From Clostridiales bacterium (GTDB lineage: Bacteria; Bacillota; Clostridia; Oscillospirales; Oscillospiraceae): a DNA stretch of 64,000 bases. This document shows, one piece after another, positions 1 through 8,544 of the stretch (position 1 is the stretch's first letter; each line of letters opens with the position of its first letter). The stretch is taken from positions 11,542 through 75,541 of the forward strand of contig QAMJ01000018.1 of NCBI GenBank assembly GCA_003150355.1, given 5' to 3'. The notes beneath the pieces were generated by a model, which had not been told where the DNA came from, did not search any database, and was given only the letters and a program-made list of their open reading frames with translations. The translations under genes and the position numbers were made by a program.

Positions 1-580
1 CTTTAAGCGCGGAGACGAGGTCATAGCAGCTCTGCGGCGTCATTATACCGGCCATGTCCTTTATGCAGATGGAGCTCACGCCCATCGCGGCCATTTCCTT
101 TGCAAGCTCGACATACTTATCCAGAGTGTGTACGGGGCTCGTGGTATAGGAGATAGCACCGGAGGCCATCGCCCCGGACTTCACGGTCTCCTCTATTGCG
201 ACCTTGAGGTTATCCGTATCGTTGAGCGCGTCGAATATACGGATGATGTCTATGCCGTTTCTGACGGACGCGCGCACGAAGCGGCGGACGATATCGTCGC
301 TGTAATGCTTATAGCCGAGGATGTTCTGCCCGCGCAGGAGCATCTGGAGCTTGGTGTTCGGCATCGCCGCGCGGATCTTGCGCAGGCGCTCCCACGGATC
401 CTCATTGAGAAAGCGCAGGCACACGTCAAAGGTCGCGCCGCCCCAGCATTCCACGGAATAGAACCCCGCCTTGTCCATCTCCGCCAGCATCGGCGCAAAC
501 TTCTCATACGGCAGCCGAGTCGCGATAAGCGACTGGTTCGCATCCCTCAGTATTGTTTCTGTAAACTCTACTTTCTTCAT
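1..580 (-). CDS. Oxaloacetate decarboxylase alpha / pyruvate carboxylase subunit B (5' part only)
   Basis: Only the first 193 codons lie in the window; the gene runs off the left edge. The protein begins with the carboxyltransferase (HMGL-like) TIM-barrel: TETILRDANQSL near residues 7-18 carries the metal-binding Asp, followed by ECWGGATFDVCLRFLNEDPW, typical of OadA/PycB. This family moves a carboxyl group between oxaloacetate or pyruvate and biotin. The ATG at 580 follows a GGGGGAGGAGAC ribosome-binding site. Whether the product works with a membrane Na+-pumping decarboxylase or a biotin carboxylase cannot be told, because the C-terminal biotin domain and downstream genes are outside the window. 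Confidence 0.9.
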   Translation of the reverse strand, partial: MKKVEFTETILRDANQSLIATRLPYEKFAPMLAEMDKAGFYSVECWGGATFDVCLRFLNEDPWERLRKIRAAMPNTKLQMLLRGQNILGYKHYSDDIVRRFVRASVRNGIDIIRIFDALNDTDNLKVAIEETVKSGAMASGAISYTTSPVHTLDKYVELAKEMAAMGVSSICIKDMAGIMTPQSCYDLVSALK

Positions 581-814
581 GTCTCCTCCCCCGATCTAAC
601 ATATAATTATCGGTTTTGCCGACTGTTTTGCGAATCTTCAAATTCTCACGCATTGTACCATATTATAGCACAGTGCCCGGGAATATTCCATTGCCAAAAC
701 CACCAGCTTTCCCCGCCGTTTGGCAGATTTTTGACACTCGTTTTTTGCTTTTGTTACAAAACCGCGGGCAATGCCATAAAGAAAATGTTAAATATCGGGC
801 GGGTAAAAGAAATA

Positions 815-837
815 AGCCCACGGTCAAACCGTGGGCT
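815..837 (-). terminator. Terminator of the MNT/HEPN pair
   Basis: A perfect 10-bp stem (AGCCCACGGT / ACCGTGGGCT) with a 3-nt loop overlaps the stop codon of the HEPN gene and is followed on the minus strand by TATTTCTTTT. Confidence 0.75.
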
Positions 838-1189
838 CATCAGCGGATAGATATTCATTTTTACTCAGAAAATGCTGTGCGCTTTCTGCCTGCTGTATTA
901 CATCTTCCTTTGAGATGATAAAGAAATCATCGTAGTCACTCTCTGTGCGGACATCAAACAGCACTGAGATCGTCTTGGACATATCGCCGTCAAAAACACC
1001 TGTCTTGACATATAGCCGCCGGAACTCAGCGATCACTCCGCTGTGCTTTTTCATATCGATCTCATCATACGCGAGCACCGCACGCATTGCATGAAAAACA
1101 GCATAATATGAGCGGTTCGCCGCGCTTTTATAGTTCCCGCTCAAAAGCAGGCTGCTTGCAGCGGAAAGGCACTCTGCCGCATGTTCCAT
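824..1189 (-). CDS. HEPN-domain protein (toxin-like partner), 5' end apparently frameshifted
   Basis: The 121-residue reading frame matches the HEPN fold family (PF05168): SAANRSYYAVFHAMRAVLA in helix 2 and the R-x4-Y motif RTESDY with acidic followers near residues 82-90. In MNT/HEPN pairs the HEPN protein is usually an RNase-type toxin neutralised by the nucleotidyltransferase. Homologues normally start about 13 residues earlier. Here an ATG at 1230, overlapping the end of the MNT gene, opens a frame (MRYEEKKALSHAR) that matches that missing N-terminus but is out of frame by 2 nt at a CG repeat (1191-1198). The ATG at 1189 is the first start in the main frame; it has no clear ribosome-binding site. 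The gene may be inactive, phase-variable or mis-sequenced. Confidence 0.75.
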   Translation of the reverse strand: MEHAAECLSAASSLLLSGNYKSAANRSYYAVFHAMRAVLAYDEIDMKKHSGVIAEFRRLYVKTGVFDGDMSKTISVLFDVRTESDYDDFFIISKEDVIQQAESAQHFLSKNEYLSADEPTV

Positions 1190-1219
1190 ACGCGCGCGTG
1201 CGACAGGGCTTTCTTTTCT

Positions 1220-1558
1220 TCATACCGCATAGTTTATCCCTTCCCGCAAGACGTTTTTGTAGAAAGGCAAGACCTCGGAATACTGCCTGAACTGAGAGAG
1301 CGGCTTCGCAGTCACAGACACGGTTATATCATTCTTCAGGCTGAGGCTGCTGGTTATCTCCGCAAGATCATATCTGCGTCTGGATATCTCGGTGCTGTCA
1401 GCATCCACGGTCAGCAGAATATCTATATCCGATTCGCTGTCAAAGTCACCGCGGGCATACGAGCCGTACAGATAAGCATCGCGTATTCTGCCGGGGAACA
1501 CCTTGCTGCATTCACTGTAAACTTCACGGGCGATCAGCCCCGCATCAGCCGTACACAT
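1220..1558 (-). CDS. MNT-family nucleotidyltransferase (antitoxin-like)
   Basis: A 112-residue minimal nucleotidyltransferase (NTP_transf_2, PF01909). The motif YGSYARGDFDSESDIDILL at about residues 33-51 is the family signature GS-x10-D-x-D that binds metal and nucleotide. Such proteins pair with HEPN toxins and in characterised systems AMPylate them. The start at 1558 is chosen because GGAGGGAGGC lies just upstream; a longer frame extends to 1636 but has no ribosome-binding site. It is followed immediately by the HEPN frame, and the two share one terminator. Confidence 0.85.
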   Translation of the reverse strand: MCTADAGLIAREVYSECSKVFPGRIRDAYLYGSYARGDFDSESDIDILLTVDADSTEISRRRYDLAEITSSLSLKNDITVSVTAKPLSQFRQYSEVLPFYKNVLREGINYAV

Positions 1559-1734
1559 ATTTCTGCCTCCCTCCATATTTTCTGATTTTATTATAGCCGT
1601 GTTTTCTGCGCAAGTCAAACACTCTTTCTGCGGCAATGCCCAGGGAACATTATCGCTTTATCATTCGTCTCAAATATTGGCATATATGGAAAGGTCAGCC
1701 GGCACTTGCAACATTTGACTTATATGGAGGAGTT

Positions 1735-3954
1735 ATGAGAAAACACATAAAGCTCATCTGCGCCATGCTCATCGCCGCTGTACTGCTTACATTGAGCAGC
1801 TGCGCAGTCGGCGCATCCACCGCCGCGCAAAGCCCGGCGGACACAGCGGCAGAGCCAATAACCATTGCCGAACCTCAGATGCCCACGGAGACCGTCATGG
1901 GCTATGTAAGCACAGAAGTCGAAACTCCCGAATGGGTCGAGAGCTTCAAATGCAGCGCCCCGGTCGGGGACTGGTTCCACACCGCGGCATACACGACCGA
2001 CGGCGGCATCGCAGTCGCAAGCTATGATACGCTCAATGACGCATGGCAGCGGTACGACCTCGGCACCGAGCCTGCGATATGCCCCACGGTAGAGTTCTTT
2101 TCCGCGGCTGAGGGCTCATTCTGGGTCGTGCTGAGAGAGAGCTATATGGACGCGGAGATAAGCGCCGGCGACCATTCGCGGGCGCTGAATTACTACCTTG
2201 TGTACATAGACGCAGAGACCGGGGAGCAGACATGCTCATACCTTGCATGGGACGAGCACCAGCCCTATTACATGGCGCTCATCGCGCTGGACAAAGACCG
2301 CGCGCTCCTCAGCGACGGAGAGACGACGTATCTGCTCGATCCCATGGCCGAAGTCATTGACACACCGCCGCTTGAGATACTGGGCGGTGGGCTCCATGTA
2401 TACGTAGACGGCGAAATGTACGTAGGCACGTACGACGGCGTCGCTCACTTGGATAAGGCCGCGCTCCAATATACGGACACGGTCAGCAAAATGAAGGATC
2501 AGCCTGTTTACGGCAGCTGCCTTGGGCGCTTTCTGACGACGAAAGACAGCACCCTGTATTCGGTATCCCTCTCGGACGAGGAGACAGAGCTGTTTTCATG
2601 GATGGACGTCTCGCTGAGCTACAGCCGCCTTTACGGATGGGATGGTCTGGAAAACTCAAGCGGCGATATTTTCCACATGACTGACAGGATAACGAAGGTC
2701 TCCAGGGCTCCGGTGCCGGTAAAGAAGCCCCTGGTGCTGGCCTGCTTTGGGGACAGCTCAGTGCAGAACAATTCCGCCATACATTCGTATATCTGTTCGG
2801 ATAAACTGATGGACGCGATACTCAGGTTCAATAACAGTGATCCCGAGTACCGCGTCGAGGTAAGGCCGTATATCTGCAATGATGAAAACGAGCGCAACAG
2901 AATGCTGATGTCTATCGCAACGGGGAGCGACATCGACCTGATAGACACGAGCCTGCTGCCCGGCGGCGCTGTCGACAGGCAGCTGCTTGTCGACCTGCTC
3001 CCGTACATCGACGCAGACGACACCCTGAGCCGCGATGATTTCATCCCCACGCTGCTGAGCAGCATGATGAATAACGGCGGGTTATATGAGTATGTCGACA
3101 AGTACACCATCCTCACCATGTATACGCACCCGGAATTTGCCGGTGACGATACATGGACGGCGAGCGGCGTCGAGCAGCTTATACGGGAGAACCCGGAGCT
3201 AAAAGTACCGTCGCTCCCGGAGAACATGAAGCTGCTGTTCTCATGGGCGGCGACGGCGGAGTTCATCGACATGGCTAACGGCACCTGCAGTTTCGACTCC
3301 CCTGCTTTCGTCTCATGGCTCTCACTGCTGAAGCAAATGACCGGGAGCGCCGTGGAATACGCCCGCGGCAGCGCCCTCTGCTGCATAAGCTATGACTTGG
3401 TCTGGGACATTGGGTTCAGGACCCATATGACCATGCGCGGGGACTATTCGGTCGCCGGTTTTCCTGACGCGGCAGGAAACGGAAGCTATTTCCTCAAGCT
3501 CGGAAAGCCCGGAGTTTCAGGCTCTTCGGGATATCTTTCAGAAGAACTCGATATACGCACCGGCGGCGTGTCCACAAGCGTGGGTATCCTCGCTTCCGGC
3601 AGCAGCCGCGACGGGGCATGGCGATTTTTGAGGACCTTCATCGGCAGCGAGGAAAAGCCCAGCATCCGCAATGGCATCCCCGTTCTGAAAGAGACCTTTG
3701 AACAGGCGATGCAGGCGGAGCTCAACCGCGACACGAGCGGGGAAAATCTTCCTTATCCGTACTTCTCAGAGGAGGACGCCGAGATCCTGCGCGGCATCGT
3801 GTACGGCGCGGACAAGGTCGTGTGCACGGACGAGGCAGTTATCGATATAATCACGTGGGCAGTCACCCCGTACCTTGAGGGCAAGGGAACTGCCGAGGAT
3901 GCGGCGCGGGAAATACAGAGCAGGATGAGCATATACCTTGCAGAGCAGGCTTAG
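1735..3954 (+). CDS. Large extracellular solute-binding lipoprotein
   Basis: A 739-residue lipoprotein. The N-terminus is basic, then hydrophobic, ending in a lipobox LTLSSC near residue 22. Residues 60-330 lack a recognised domain and read like a beta-rich, propeller-like region. The C-terminal half resembles family 1 (SBP_bac) binding proteins: LLPYIDADDTLSRDDF, then a substrate-lobe region and a C-terminal helix-rich part with RDGAWRFLRTF. The ATG at 1735 follows GGAGGAGTT; an in-frame extension to 1636 has none. It is paralogous to the lipoprotein at 14.3-16.8 kb. No permease or ATPase is adjacent, so the ligand and partner transporter are unknown. Confidence 0.8.
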   Translation: MRKHIKLICAMLIAAVLLTLSSCAVGASTAAQSPADTAAEPITIAEPQMPTETVMGYVSTEVETPEWVESFKCSAPVGDWFHTAAYTTDGGIAVASYDTLNDAWQRYDLGTEPAICPTVEFFSAAEGSFWVVLRESYMDAEISAGDHSRALNYYLVYIDAETGEQTCSYLAWDEHQPYYMALIALDKDRALLSDGETTYLLDPMAEVIDTPPLEILGGGLHVYVDGEMYVGTYDGVAHLDKAALQYTDTVSKMKDQPVYGSCLGRFLTTKDSTLYSVSLSDEETELFSWMDVSLSYSRLYGWDGLENSSGDIFHMTDRITKVSRAPVPVKKPLVLACFGDSSVQNNSAIHSYICSDKLMDAILRFNNSDPEYRVEVRPYICNDENERNRMLMSIATGSDIDLIDTSLLPGGAVDRQLLVDLLPYIDADDTLSRDDFIPTLLSSMMNNGGLYEYVDKYTILTMYTHPEFAGDDTWTASGVEQLIRENPELKVPSLPENMKLLFSWAATAEFIDMANGTCSFDSPAFVSWLSLLKQMTGSAVEYARGSALCCISYDLVWDIGFRTHMTMRGDYSVAGFPDAAGNGSYFLKLGKPGVSGSSGYLSEELDIRTGGVSTSVGILASGSSRDGAWRFLRTFIGSEEKPSIRNGIPVLKETFEQAMQAELNRDTSGENLPYPYFSEEDAEILRGIVYGADKVVCTDEAVIDIITWAVTPYLEGKGTAEDAAREIQSRMSIYLAEQA

Positions 3955-3980
3955 TCTCCCTTGCAGGGGGATGATCTGTA

Positions 3981-5042
3981 TCACTCCGCGTACTTTTCGT
4001 CGAAGCAGCTATCCGGCAGGCAATTGGCAAGGCCGGTCAGCAGGGTGCGCATACCCCGCTCCGATTCCTCCTGCGCGGCACAGAGCAGCTGCGTGGGCAC
4101 GGGGTTTCTGCTGAATGACGCCCTCACGGTCGTGCCGCTGCCCTCCCGGCTCTCCAGCAGGAGCGTGCCGCCGTGGAGATTTGCTATCGCGAGCGCAGCG
4201 GTGAGTCCAAGCCCTGCTCCGTGGTCTATGTCCGAGATGCCGAAGCCGTGCCGGTAGCGGTCGAACACGAAGTGCAGCTTATCCGGCGCAATGCCGCAGC
4301 CGTCGTCATTGACGGAGATCACGACCCGCTCGCGATCCTCTATGAGACGCAGGCTGATCCTCGTACAGCCCGCGGCGTGCGTGAGGCTGTTTGAAATAAG
4401 GTTCAGGACAAGGTTCTCAGCAAGCGCCGGGTCAATGCTCACGGTCAGCTCCTTAGGGCCGTAATAGGCGACGCGCGGCCCGTCGCTTATGAAGTTCACG
4501 GCATCGGCCAGCTGTGCCAGCAGCGCCGCAAGGTCGGTCGGCCGCGGGACGAAGAACAGGCTCCCGTCGTCTATCGAGCGTATCAGAGTGACGTTCGAGA
4601 GCATACGGTTTATCCTGTAATAGTCATGCGTCACGGAGGCGAGCCCTGCGAGAAGCTCTGTATCCTTGGCCGCCTCGGCGCGGGTGCGGAGCATCTCTGT
4701 CGTGACGCCCAGCCCCATCAGGCAATTGCGCAGGGAGTAGATCAGCGCGTCGTTTATAAGCGCGGCGGACTCCTCATGCTTTGTGAGGAACACTGCGCGC
4801 ACTCCCTCCATTGAGGTCACGCGGATGATGTAGCGCACCCCGCCTATCGGCAGGTCGCCGACAAAGGAAGCGGCCTGCGCTTCGGCTATCTCAACGCCGA
4901 ACACGCTCTTTACAGTGCTGCCGACGCAGCCTTCGCCAAGGATCGCTTTCGCGGCGGAGTTTGCAAACTGTATCCTCCCGCTGCGCACGAGCACGGCGGC
5001 TTCACTGGACAACGCAAGGACATCGGCGGAGATCATAAGCAT
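3981..5042 (-). CDS. Soluble sensor-kinase-like protein (PAS-like plus HATPase)
   Basis: 353 residues, no membrane segment. Residues 1-95 look like a PAS-type sensor region. Residues 110-170 form a helical dimerisation-like segment, where the usual H-E-L-R of histidine kinases reads Y-S-L-R, so the phospho-accepting histidine appears absent. Residues 200-325 are a GHKL ATPase domain with N box LVLNLISNSLTHA, G1 NDDGCGI and G2 GAGLGL. No response regulator is adjacent. It could be a degenerate or trans-acting kinase. The start is preceded by AGGAGGA at 9 nt. It is convergent with the solute-binding lipoprotein gene, whose stop codon is 26 bases away. Confidence 0.75.
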   Translation of the reverse strand: MLMISADVLALSSEAAVLVRSGRIQFANSAAKAILGEGCVGSTVKSVFGVEIAEAQAASFVGDLPIGGVRYIIRVTSMEGVRAVFLTKHEESAALINDALIYSLRNCLMGLGVTTEMLRTRAEAAKDTELLAGLASVTHDYYRINRMLSNVTLIRSIDDGSLFFVPRPTDLAALLAQLADAVNFISDGPRVAYYGPKELTVSIDPALAENLVLNLISNSLTHAAGCTRISLRLIEDRERVVISVNDDGCGIAPDKLHFVFDRYRHGFGISDIDHGAGLGLTAALAIANLHGGTLLLESREGSGTTVRASFSRNPVPTQLLCAAQEESERGMRTLLTGLANCLPDSCFDEKYAE

Positions 5043-5177
5043 ATCAACATTCCTCCTGCGGCATTTTGTACGGATATTTTATCAAAGCTGGACAAAATAA
5101 ACAAGAGCGAGCAGAAAAACAGCAGATAAAATATCGAAATTTCGGCACATTTTATTTCGGAAACTGGGCTTTTCATA

Positions 5178-5207
5178 TTGATTTTTACGAATATTATATG
5201 TTATTAT
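5178..5207 (+). promoter_or_regulatory. Probable gap promoter
   Basis: TTGATT and TATTAT separated by 18 bp, about 100 nt upstream of the gap start codon. Confidence 0.5.
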
Positions 5208-5232
5208 TTGAACGTGAATAAAGCATATATTT

Positions 5233-5259
5233 CCTGCCCGGCGTTTTCCGCCGCGCAGG
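5233..5259 (+). promoter_or_regulatory. Hairpin in the gap 5' leader
   Basis: CCTGCCCGGCG and CGCCGCGCAGG form an 11-bp stem with one C-C mismatch, flanked by AT-rich arms. It lies between the promoter and the ribosome-binding site and may stabilise the transcript. No T-tract follows. Confidence 0.45.
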
Positions 5260-5309
5260 GTCTATATATGGATCAATTTCGTATTTTCTTAAAAATGGAG
5301 GATATTACA

Positions 5310-6338
5310 ATGATCAAAGTTGGTATCAATGGTTTCGGCCGCATCGGCTCTCTCGCTTTCAGAGCAGCCATCAAGTCTGATGACATCGAAGTCGTCGCCA
5401 TCAACGCTCCCGGCCATCCCGCTTCCCACATCGCTTACTGCGTAAAGTACGATACCGTTCACGGCCGCTTCGACGGCGAAGTCGTCGGCAATGACGAGGA
5501 CAGCACCGTTACCGTTAACGGCAAGGTCGTCAAGGTTCTCTCCGATAAGTCCTACCGTGACGCTACCCTCATTCCCTGGGGCGAGCTGGGTGTTGACTAC
5601 GTTCTCGAGTGCACCGGCGTTTACCTGACCAAGGAAAAGGCACAGGCTCACATCGATGCCGGCGCAAAGGTCGTCATCATGTCCGGCCCCGCAAAGGACG
5701 ATACCCCGATGTTCGTCTGCGGCGTCAACCTCGACAAGTACACCAAGGATATGCAGTTCGTCTCCAACGCTTCCTGCACCACCAACTGCCTTGCTCCTAT
5801 GGCAAAGGTCATCAATGACAACTTCGGCATCGTCGAAGGCCTCATGACCACCGTTCACGCTTCCACCGCTACCCAGGCCATCGTTGACGGCTTCCCCAAG
5901 AAGAAGGATCTGCGCGGCGCACGCTCCATCTACAACAACATCATCCCCGCTTCCACCGGCGCTGCAAAGGCAGTCGGCAAGGTCATCCCCGAGCTCAACG
6001 GCAAGCTCACCGGTATGTCCATGCGTGTTCCCACTCCCGATGTCTCCGTCGTTGACCTGACCGTCCGCCTCGAGAAGGCAGCCACCATGGACGATATCAA
6101 GGCCGCTATGAAGGCAGCTTCCGAAGGCTCCATGAAGGGCGTTCTGGAGTATGTTGATGATGAGGTCGTCTCCTCCGACTTCCGCACCGATCTGCACACC
6201 TCCATCTTCGACGCACAGGCCGGTATCTCCCTCAACGATCATTTCGTCAAGCTCGTCGCTTGGTACGACAACGAGTGGGGCTTCTCCAACAAGATGCTTG
6301 ACCTCACCCGCCACATCGACTCCGTCCGCAACGCATAA
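5310..6338 (+). CDS. gap: Glyceraldehyde-3-phosphate dehydrogenase
   Basis: 342 residues, full length. It catalyses NAD-dependent oxidative phosphorylation of glyceraldehyde 3-phosphate in glycolysis, in the cytoplasm. The Rossmann motif GINGFGRIG lies at residues 5-13, the catalytic cysteine sits in SNASCTTNCLAP around residue 154, and WYDNEWGFSNK is near the C-terminus. The start at 5310 follows ATGGAGGATATTACA. Codon use is strikingly biased to C-ending codons (GTC, AAG, ACC, TCC) compared with neighbours, as expected for a highly expressed gene. A terminator follows directly, so it is probably monocistronic. Confidence 0.98.
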   Translation: MIKVGINGFGRIGSLAFRAAIKSDDIEVVAINAPGHPASHIAYCVKYDTVHGRFDGEVVGNDEDSTVTVNGKVVKVLSDKSYRDATLIPWGELGVDYVLECTGVYLTKEKAQAHIDAGAKVVIMSGPAKDDTPMFVCGVNLDKYTKDMQFVSNASCTTNCLAPMAKVINDNFGIVEGLMTTVHASTATQAIVDGFPKKKDLRGARSIYNNIIPASTGAAKAVGKVIPELNGKLTGMSMRVPTPDVSVVDLTVRLEKAATMDDIKAAMKAASEGSMKGVLEYVDDEVVSSDFRTDLHTSIFDAQAGISLNDHFVKLVAWYDNEWGFSNKMLDLTRHIDSVRNA

Positions 6339-6357
6339 TTTTCTTTATAAAACATCT

Positions 6358-6384
6358 AAAACCGCTCCGAAAGGAGCGGTTTTT
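6358..6384 (+). terminator. Intrinsic terminator of gap
   Basis: AAAACCGCTCC and GGAGCGGTTTTT form a stem ending in a T-run. Confidence 0.9.
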
Positions 6385-6395
6385 CTTATTTTTTC

Positions 6396-6780
6396 AGCAA
6401 TTGTGATAACGGTATGGAGCTGGATATTTATGTACCGTCAATCCATTTTGCGATTGAGTTTGACGGTGCAGCGTGGCATGATACCGAAGAAGCACACAAA
6501 AAAGAACAGCAAAAATATGACATTTGCAGAGAAAAAAAAGATCACACTATTTCGAGTCAAAGAGCGAACAGGCGAAAATTGGAAAGATGTCGCTGATGTT
6601 GTTTACACTGTCCCGAAAAAAGTCAAACCAGAATTACAATTAACGATTCAAGCAATTATTGATTCAATAGATGTCGACTCGAATATTATGTGGGAACGAG
6701 TGGGAAACAACTATAAGGAATCGGGTAAATGGTCATGGCTGTCCCGAATATCGGGCTCATGTTTCGTCAAGCCAATATAG
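6396..6780 (+). pseudogene. Remnant of an endonuclease-like (treble-clef/DUF723-type) protein
   Basis: Two reading frames together resemble the C-terminal part of large zinc-ribbon/treble-clef proteins with a Vsr-like nuclease fold: LDIYVPSIHFAIEFDGAAWH in one frame up to about 6530, then ITLFRVKERTGENW in another. The switch lies at an A8 tract (6532-6539); removing one A joins the frames. There is no credible start, the N-terminus is missing, and base composition is much more AT-rich than the flanks, suggesting a transferred, decaying gene. Family assignment is from pattern memory and is uncertain. Confidence 0.6.
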
Positions 6781-6821
6781 TATTGACGATATTTCATTCT
6801 AACACTTATTTTCATATCAAT

Positions 6822-6860
6822 GTCGGTGCAGTTAACATATAAGCTGTTAACTGCACCGAC
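6822..6860. terminator. 16-bp perfect inverted repeat downstream of the aro operon
   Basis: GTCGGTGCAGTTAACA and its exact complement with a 7-nt loop. It lies directly after the aroQ stop codon, so it probably terminates the minus-strand aro operon, although the following tract is not T-rich; on the plus strand it is followed by TCTTTTC. Confidence 0.6.
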
Positions 6861-6865
6861 TCTTT

Positions 6866-7327
6866 TCACACTCTTTTCAATTCCCGCTCCGTATTCTTGA
6901 GCACATACCCCTTCAAGAACCGTATCGCCTGCACGTAGCCGTCGAAGCCGAGGCCGGCAAAGGTCTTGACGCAGGCCATACCGGCGCAGGACAGCTGCCG
7001 GAAGCTCTCGCGGGACTCGATGTCCGATATGTGTACCTCCACCGCAGGGAGCGCAACGGCCTTGAGCGCGTCGAGTATCGCGATGCTCGTGTGCGTATAG
7101 GCCGCGGGGTTTATGATGATCCCGTCGAAGACGCCATAGGCCGCCTGTATCTCGTCCACGATCGCGCCCTCATGGTTCGACTGGAACATCTTCACCTCTA
7201 TGCCCTCGGCCTCGCAGGTTTTGCGGCACAGCTCCGTGAGCGCCGCATAGCTCTGCGCGCCGTATATCTCCGGTTCCCTGATGCCGAGCATATTGATGTT
7301 CGGCCCGTTTATTATCAGAAACTTCAT
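6866..7327 (-). CDS. aroQ: Type II 3-dehydroquinate dehydratase
   Basis: 153 residues, full length for the dodecameric type II enzyme, which converts 3-dehydroquinate to 3-dehydroshikimate. Family motifs are visible: NGPNINMLGIREPEIYG at residues 7-23 with the active-site Tyr, QSNHEGAIVDEIQ near residue 49, INPAAYTHTS and VHISDIESRESFR. It is the last gene of the shikimate operon; its ATG overlaps the end of the aroE-aroK fusion by 4 nt. Confidence 0.97.
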   Translation of the reverse strand: MKFLIINGPNINMLGIREPEIYGAQSYAALTELCRKTCEAEGIEVKMFQSNHEGAIVDEIQAAYGVFDGIIINPAAYTHTSIAILDALKAVALPAVEVHISDIESRESFRQLSCAGMACVKTFAGLGFDGYVQAIRFLKGYVLKNTERELKRV

Positions 7328-8544
7328 TTGAGCGCCTCCAGTATCATCTCCGCCGCGGCCTCGGGCGTGCCGTTGTTGTCGGCGGTCATGTCCGCGAACG
7401 CCGAGTACATCGGCGCGCGGCGGCGGTACATCTCGTTCAGGTCGGCGCGGGCGGACAGCGGGCGTCCGTCGCGCGGGAGCTTATCGATATCGCGCTGTAA
7501 CCAGACGATCACGGCGTTCTGATGGAGCGGTGCATAGTTCTCCTGCCGCGTCACGCTCCCGCCGCCGGTCGCGATCGCCGTTCCCGACTGCGCCCCGGCC
7601 TCGGTTATTATCTGCGTCTCAAGGGCGCGGAAGCCCTCCTCGCCGCTTTGGGCAAATATCTCAGGTATCGTTATCCCCGCGCGCTGCTCGATCATAGTGT
7701 CCACATCCTGCACGGGGCGGCATGTCATCCTGCCGATCATCCCCGCGACGGTCGTCTTGCCGCAGCCGGGCATACCGACAAGGACGATGTTCATCATCCG
7801 GTGCATAAGTGCCCGTTCGATGCGGCCTATCTCATTATCGTCGATGCGTGCGCCGGTGAAGAGCTCGCTGCTTCTCTTCGCCTGTGCAACGAGCATATGC
7901 AGCCCGCCCGCGTGCTTTATGCCGAGCTCCTCCGCCTGAAGCAGCAGCGCCGTGCGCGCCGGGTTATATACGATATCCAGCACCGCGCGGCAGTTCGGAA
8001 ACTCCGTCAGGTCGACCGCCTGCGCGCCGTTCTTCGGGTACATGCCCAGCGGCGTAGTGTTCACTATAATCCCCGCGTCGCGGTGGCGCTCAAGGTTATT
8101 GTAATTGTCCTCCCCGCGGCGGCTTATGACTACGGTTTCCGCGCCGAGGCTGTCGAGCACAGCGCGCACCGAGGCGCAGGCTCCGCCGCTGCCGAGCACG
8201 AGCGCCTTAGTCCCGGCGGGGTCTATCCCGTTCACGCGCAGCAGGCTTTCAAAGCCGAACATGTCCGTGTTGTCCCCGTAGATGCTGCCATCCGCGCGGC
8301 GCACCAGCGTGTTCACGCTGCCGGAGAGCCGCGCGCGCTCGCCCAGCTCATCGCAGAACGGGAGCACGGCCTTTTTATACGGCATGGTCACGTTCAGCCC
8401 GTCCCACTCGCCGCCTCTTATGAAGCTTTCAAGCTCCTCCGCTCGGCGCTCATAGAGCCGGTATTCGTACCCGGCAAGCATTTTGTGTATTTCCGGGGAA
8501 TAGCTGTGCCCCAGCTTCTCCCCAAGCAGTCCGCATCTGAGCAT
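7324..8544 (-). CDS. aroE: Shikimate dehydrogenase-shikimate kinase fusion
   Basis: 406 residues carrying two enzymes. Residues 1-250 are AroE, reducing 3-dehydroshikimate with NADPH: KLGHSYSPEIHKML (shikimate site), NVTMPYK with the catalytic Lys, DNTDMFGF, a Rossmann GSGGACAS and NTTPLGMYP. Residues 251-406 are shikimate kinase (AroK): Walker A GMPGCGKTT, DVD for shikimate and Mg binding, ATGGGSV and a lid RPLSAR. The two steps are consecutive, so the fusion could couple them. A stand-alone aroK is not seen here. The start ATG overlaps the chorismate mutase stop codon by one base. Confidence 0.96.
   Translation of the reverse strand: MLRCGLLGEKLGHSYSPEIHKMLAGYEYRLYERRAEELESFIRGGEWDGLNVTMPYKKAVLPFCDELGERARLSGSVNTLVRRADGSIYGDNTDMFGFESLLRVNGIDPAGTKALVLGSGGACASVRAVLDSLGAETVVISRRGEDNYNNLERHRDAGIIVNTTPLGMYPKNGAQAVDLTEFPNCRAVLDIVYNPARTALLLQAEELGIKHAGGLHMLVAQAKRSSELFTGARIDDNEIGRIERALMHRMMNIVLVGMPGCGKTTVAGMIGRMTCRPVQDVDTMIEQRAGITIPEIFAQSGEEGFRALETQIITEAGAQSGTAIATGGGSVTRQENYAPLHQNAVIVWLQRDIDKLPRDGRPLSARADLNEMYRRRAPMYSAFADMTADNNGTPEAAAEMILEALK

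Noticed and set aside
824..1222. Extending the HEPN gene upstream in its own frame
   Set aside because: A TGA at 1220-1222 closes the frame; only a frameshift would add the missing N-terminus.
5289..6314. A 341-codon minus-strand frame
   Set aside because: Antisense to gap, with Gly/Asp-rich composition created by its codon bias.
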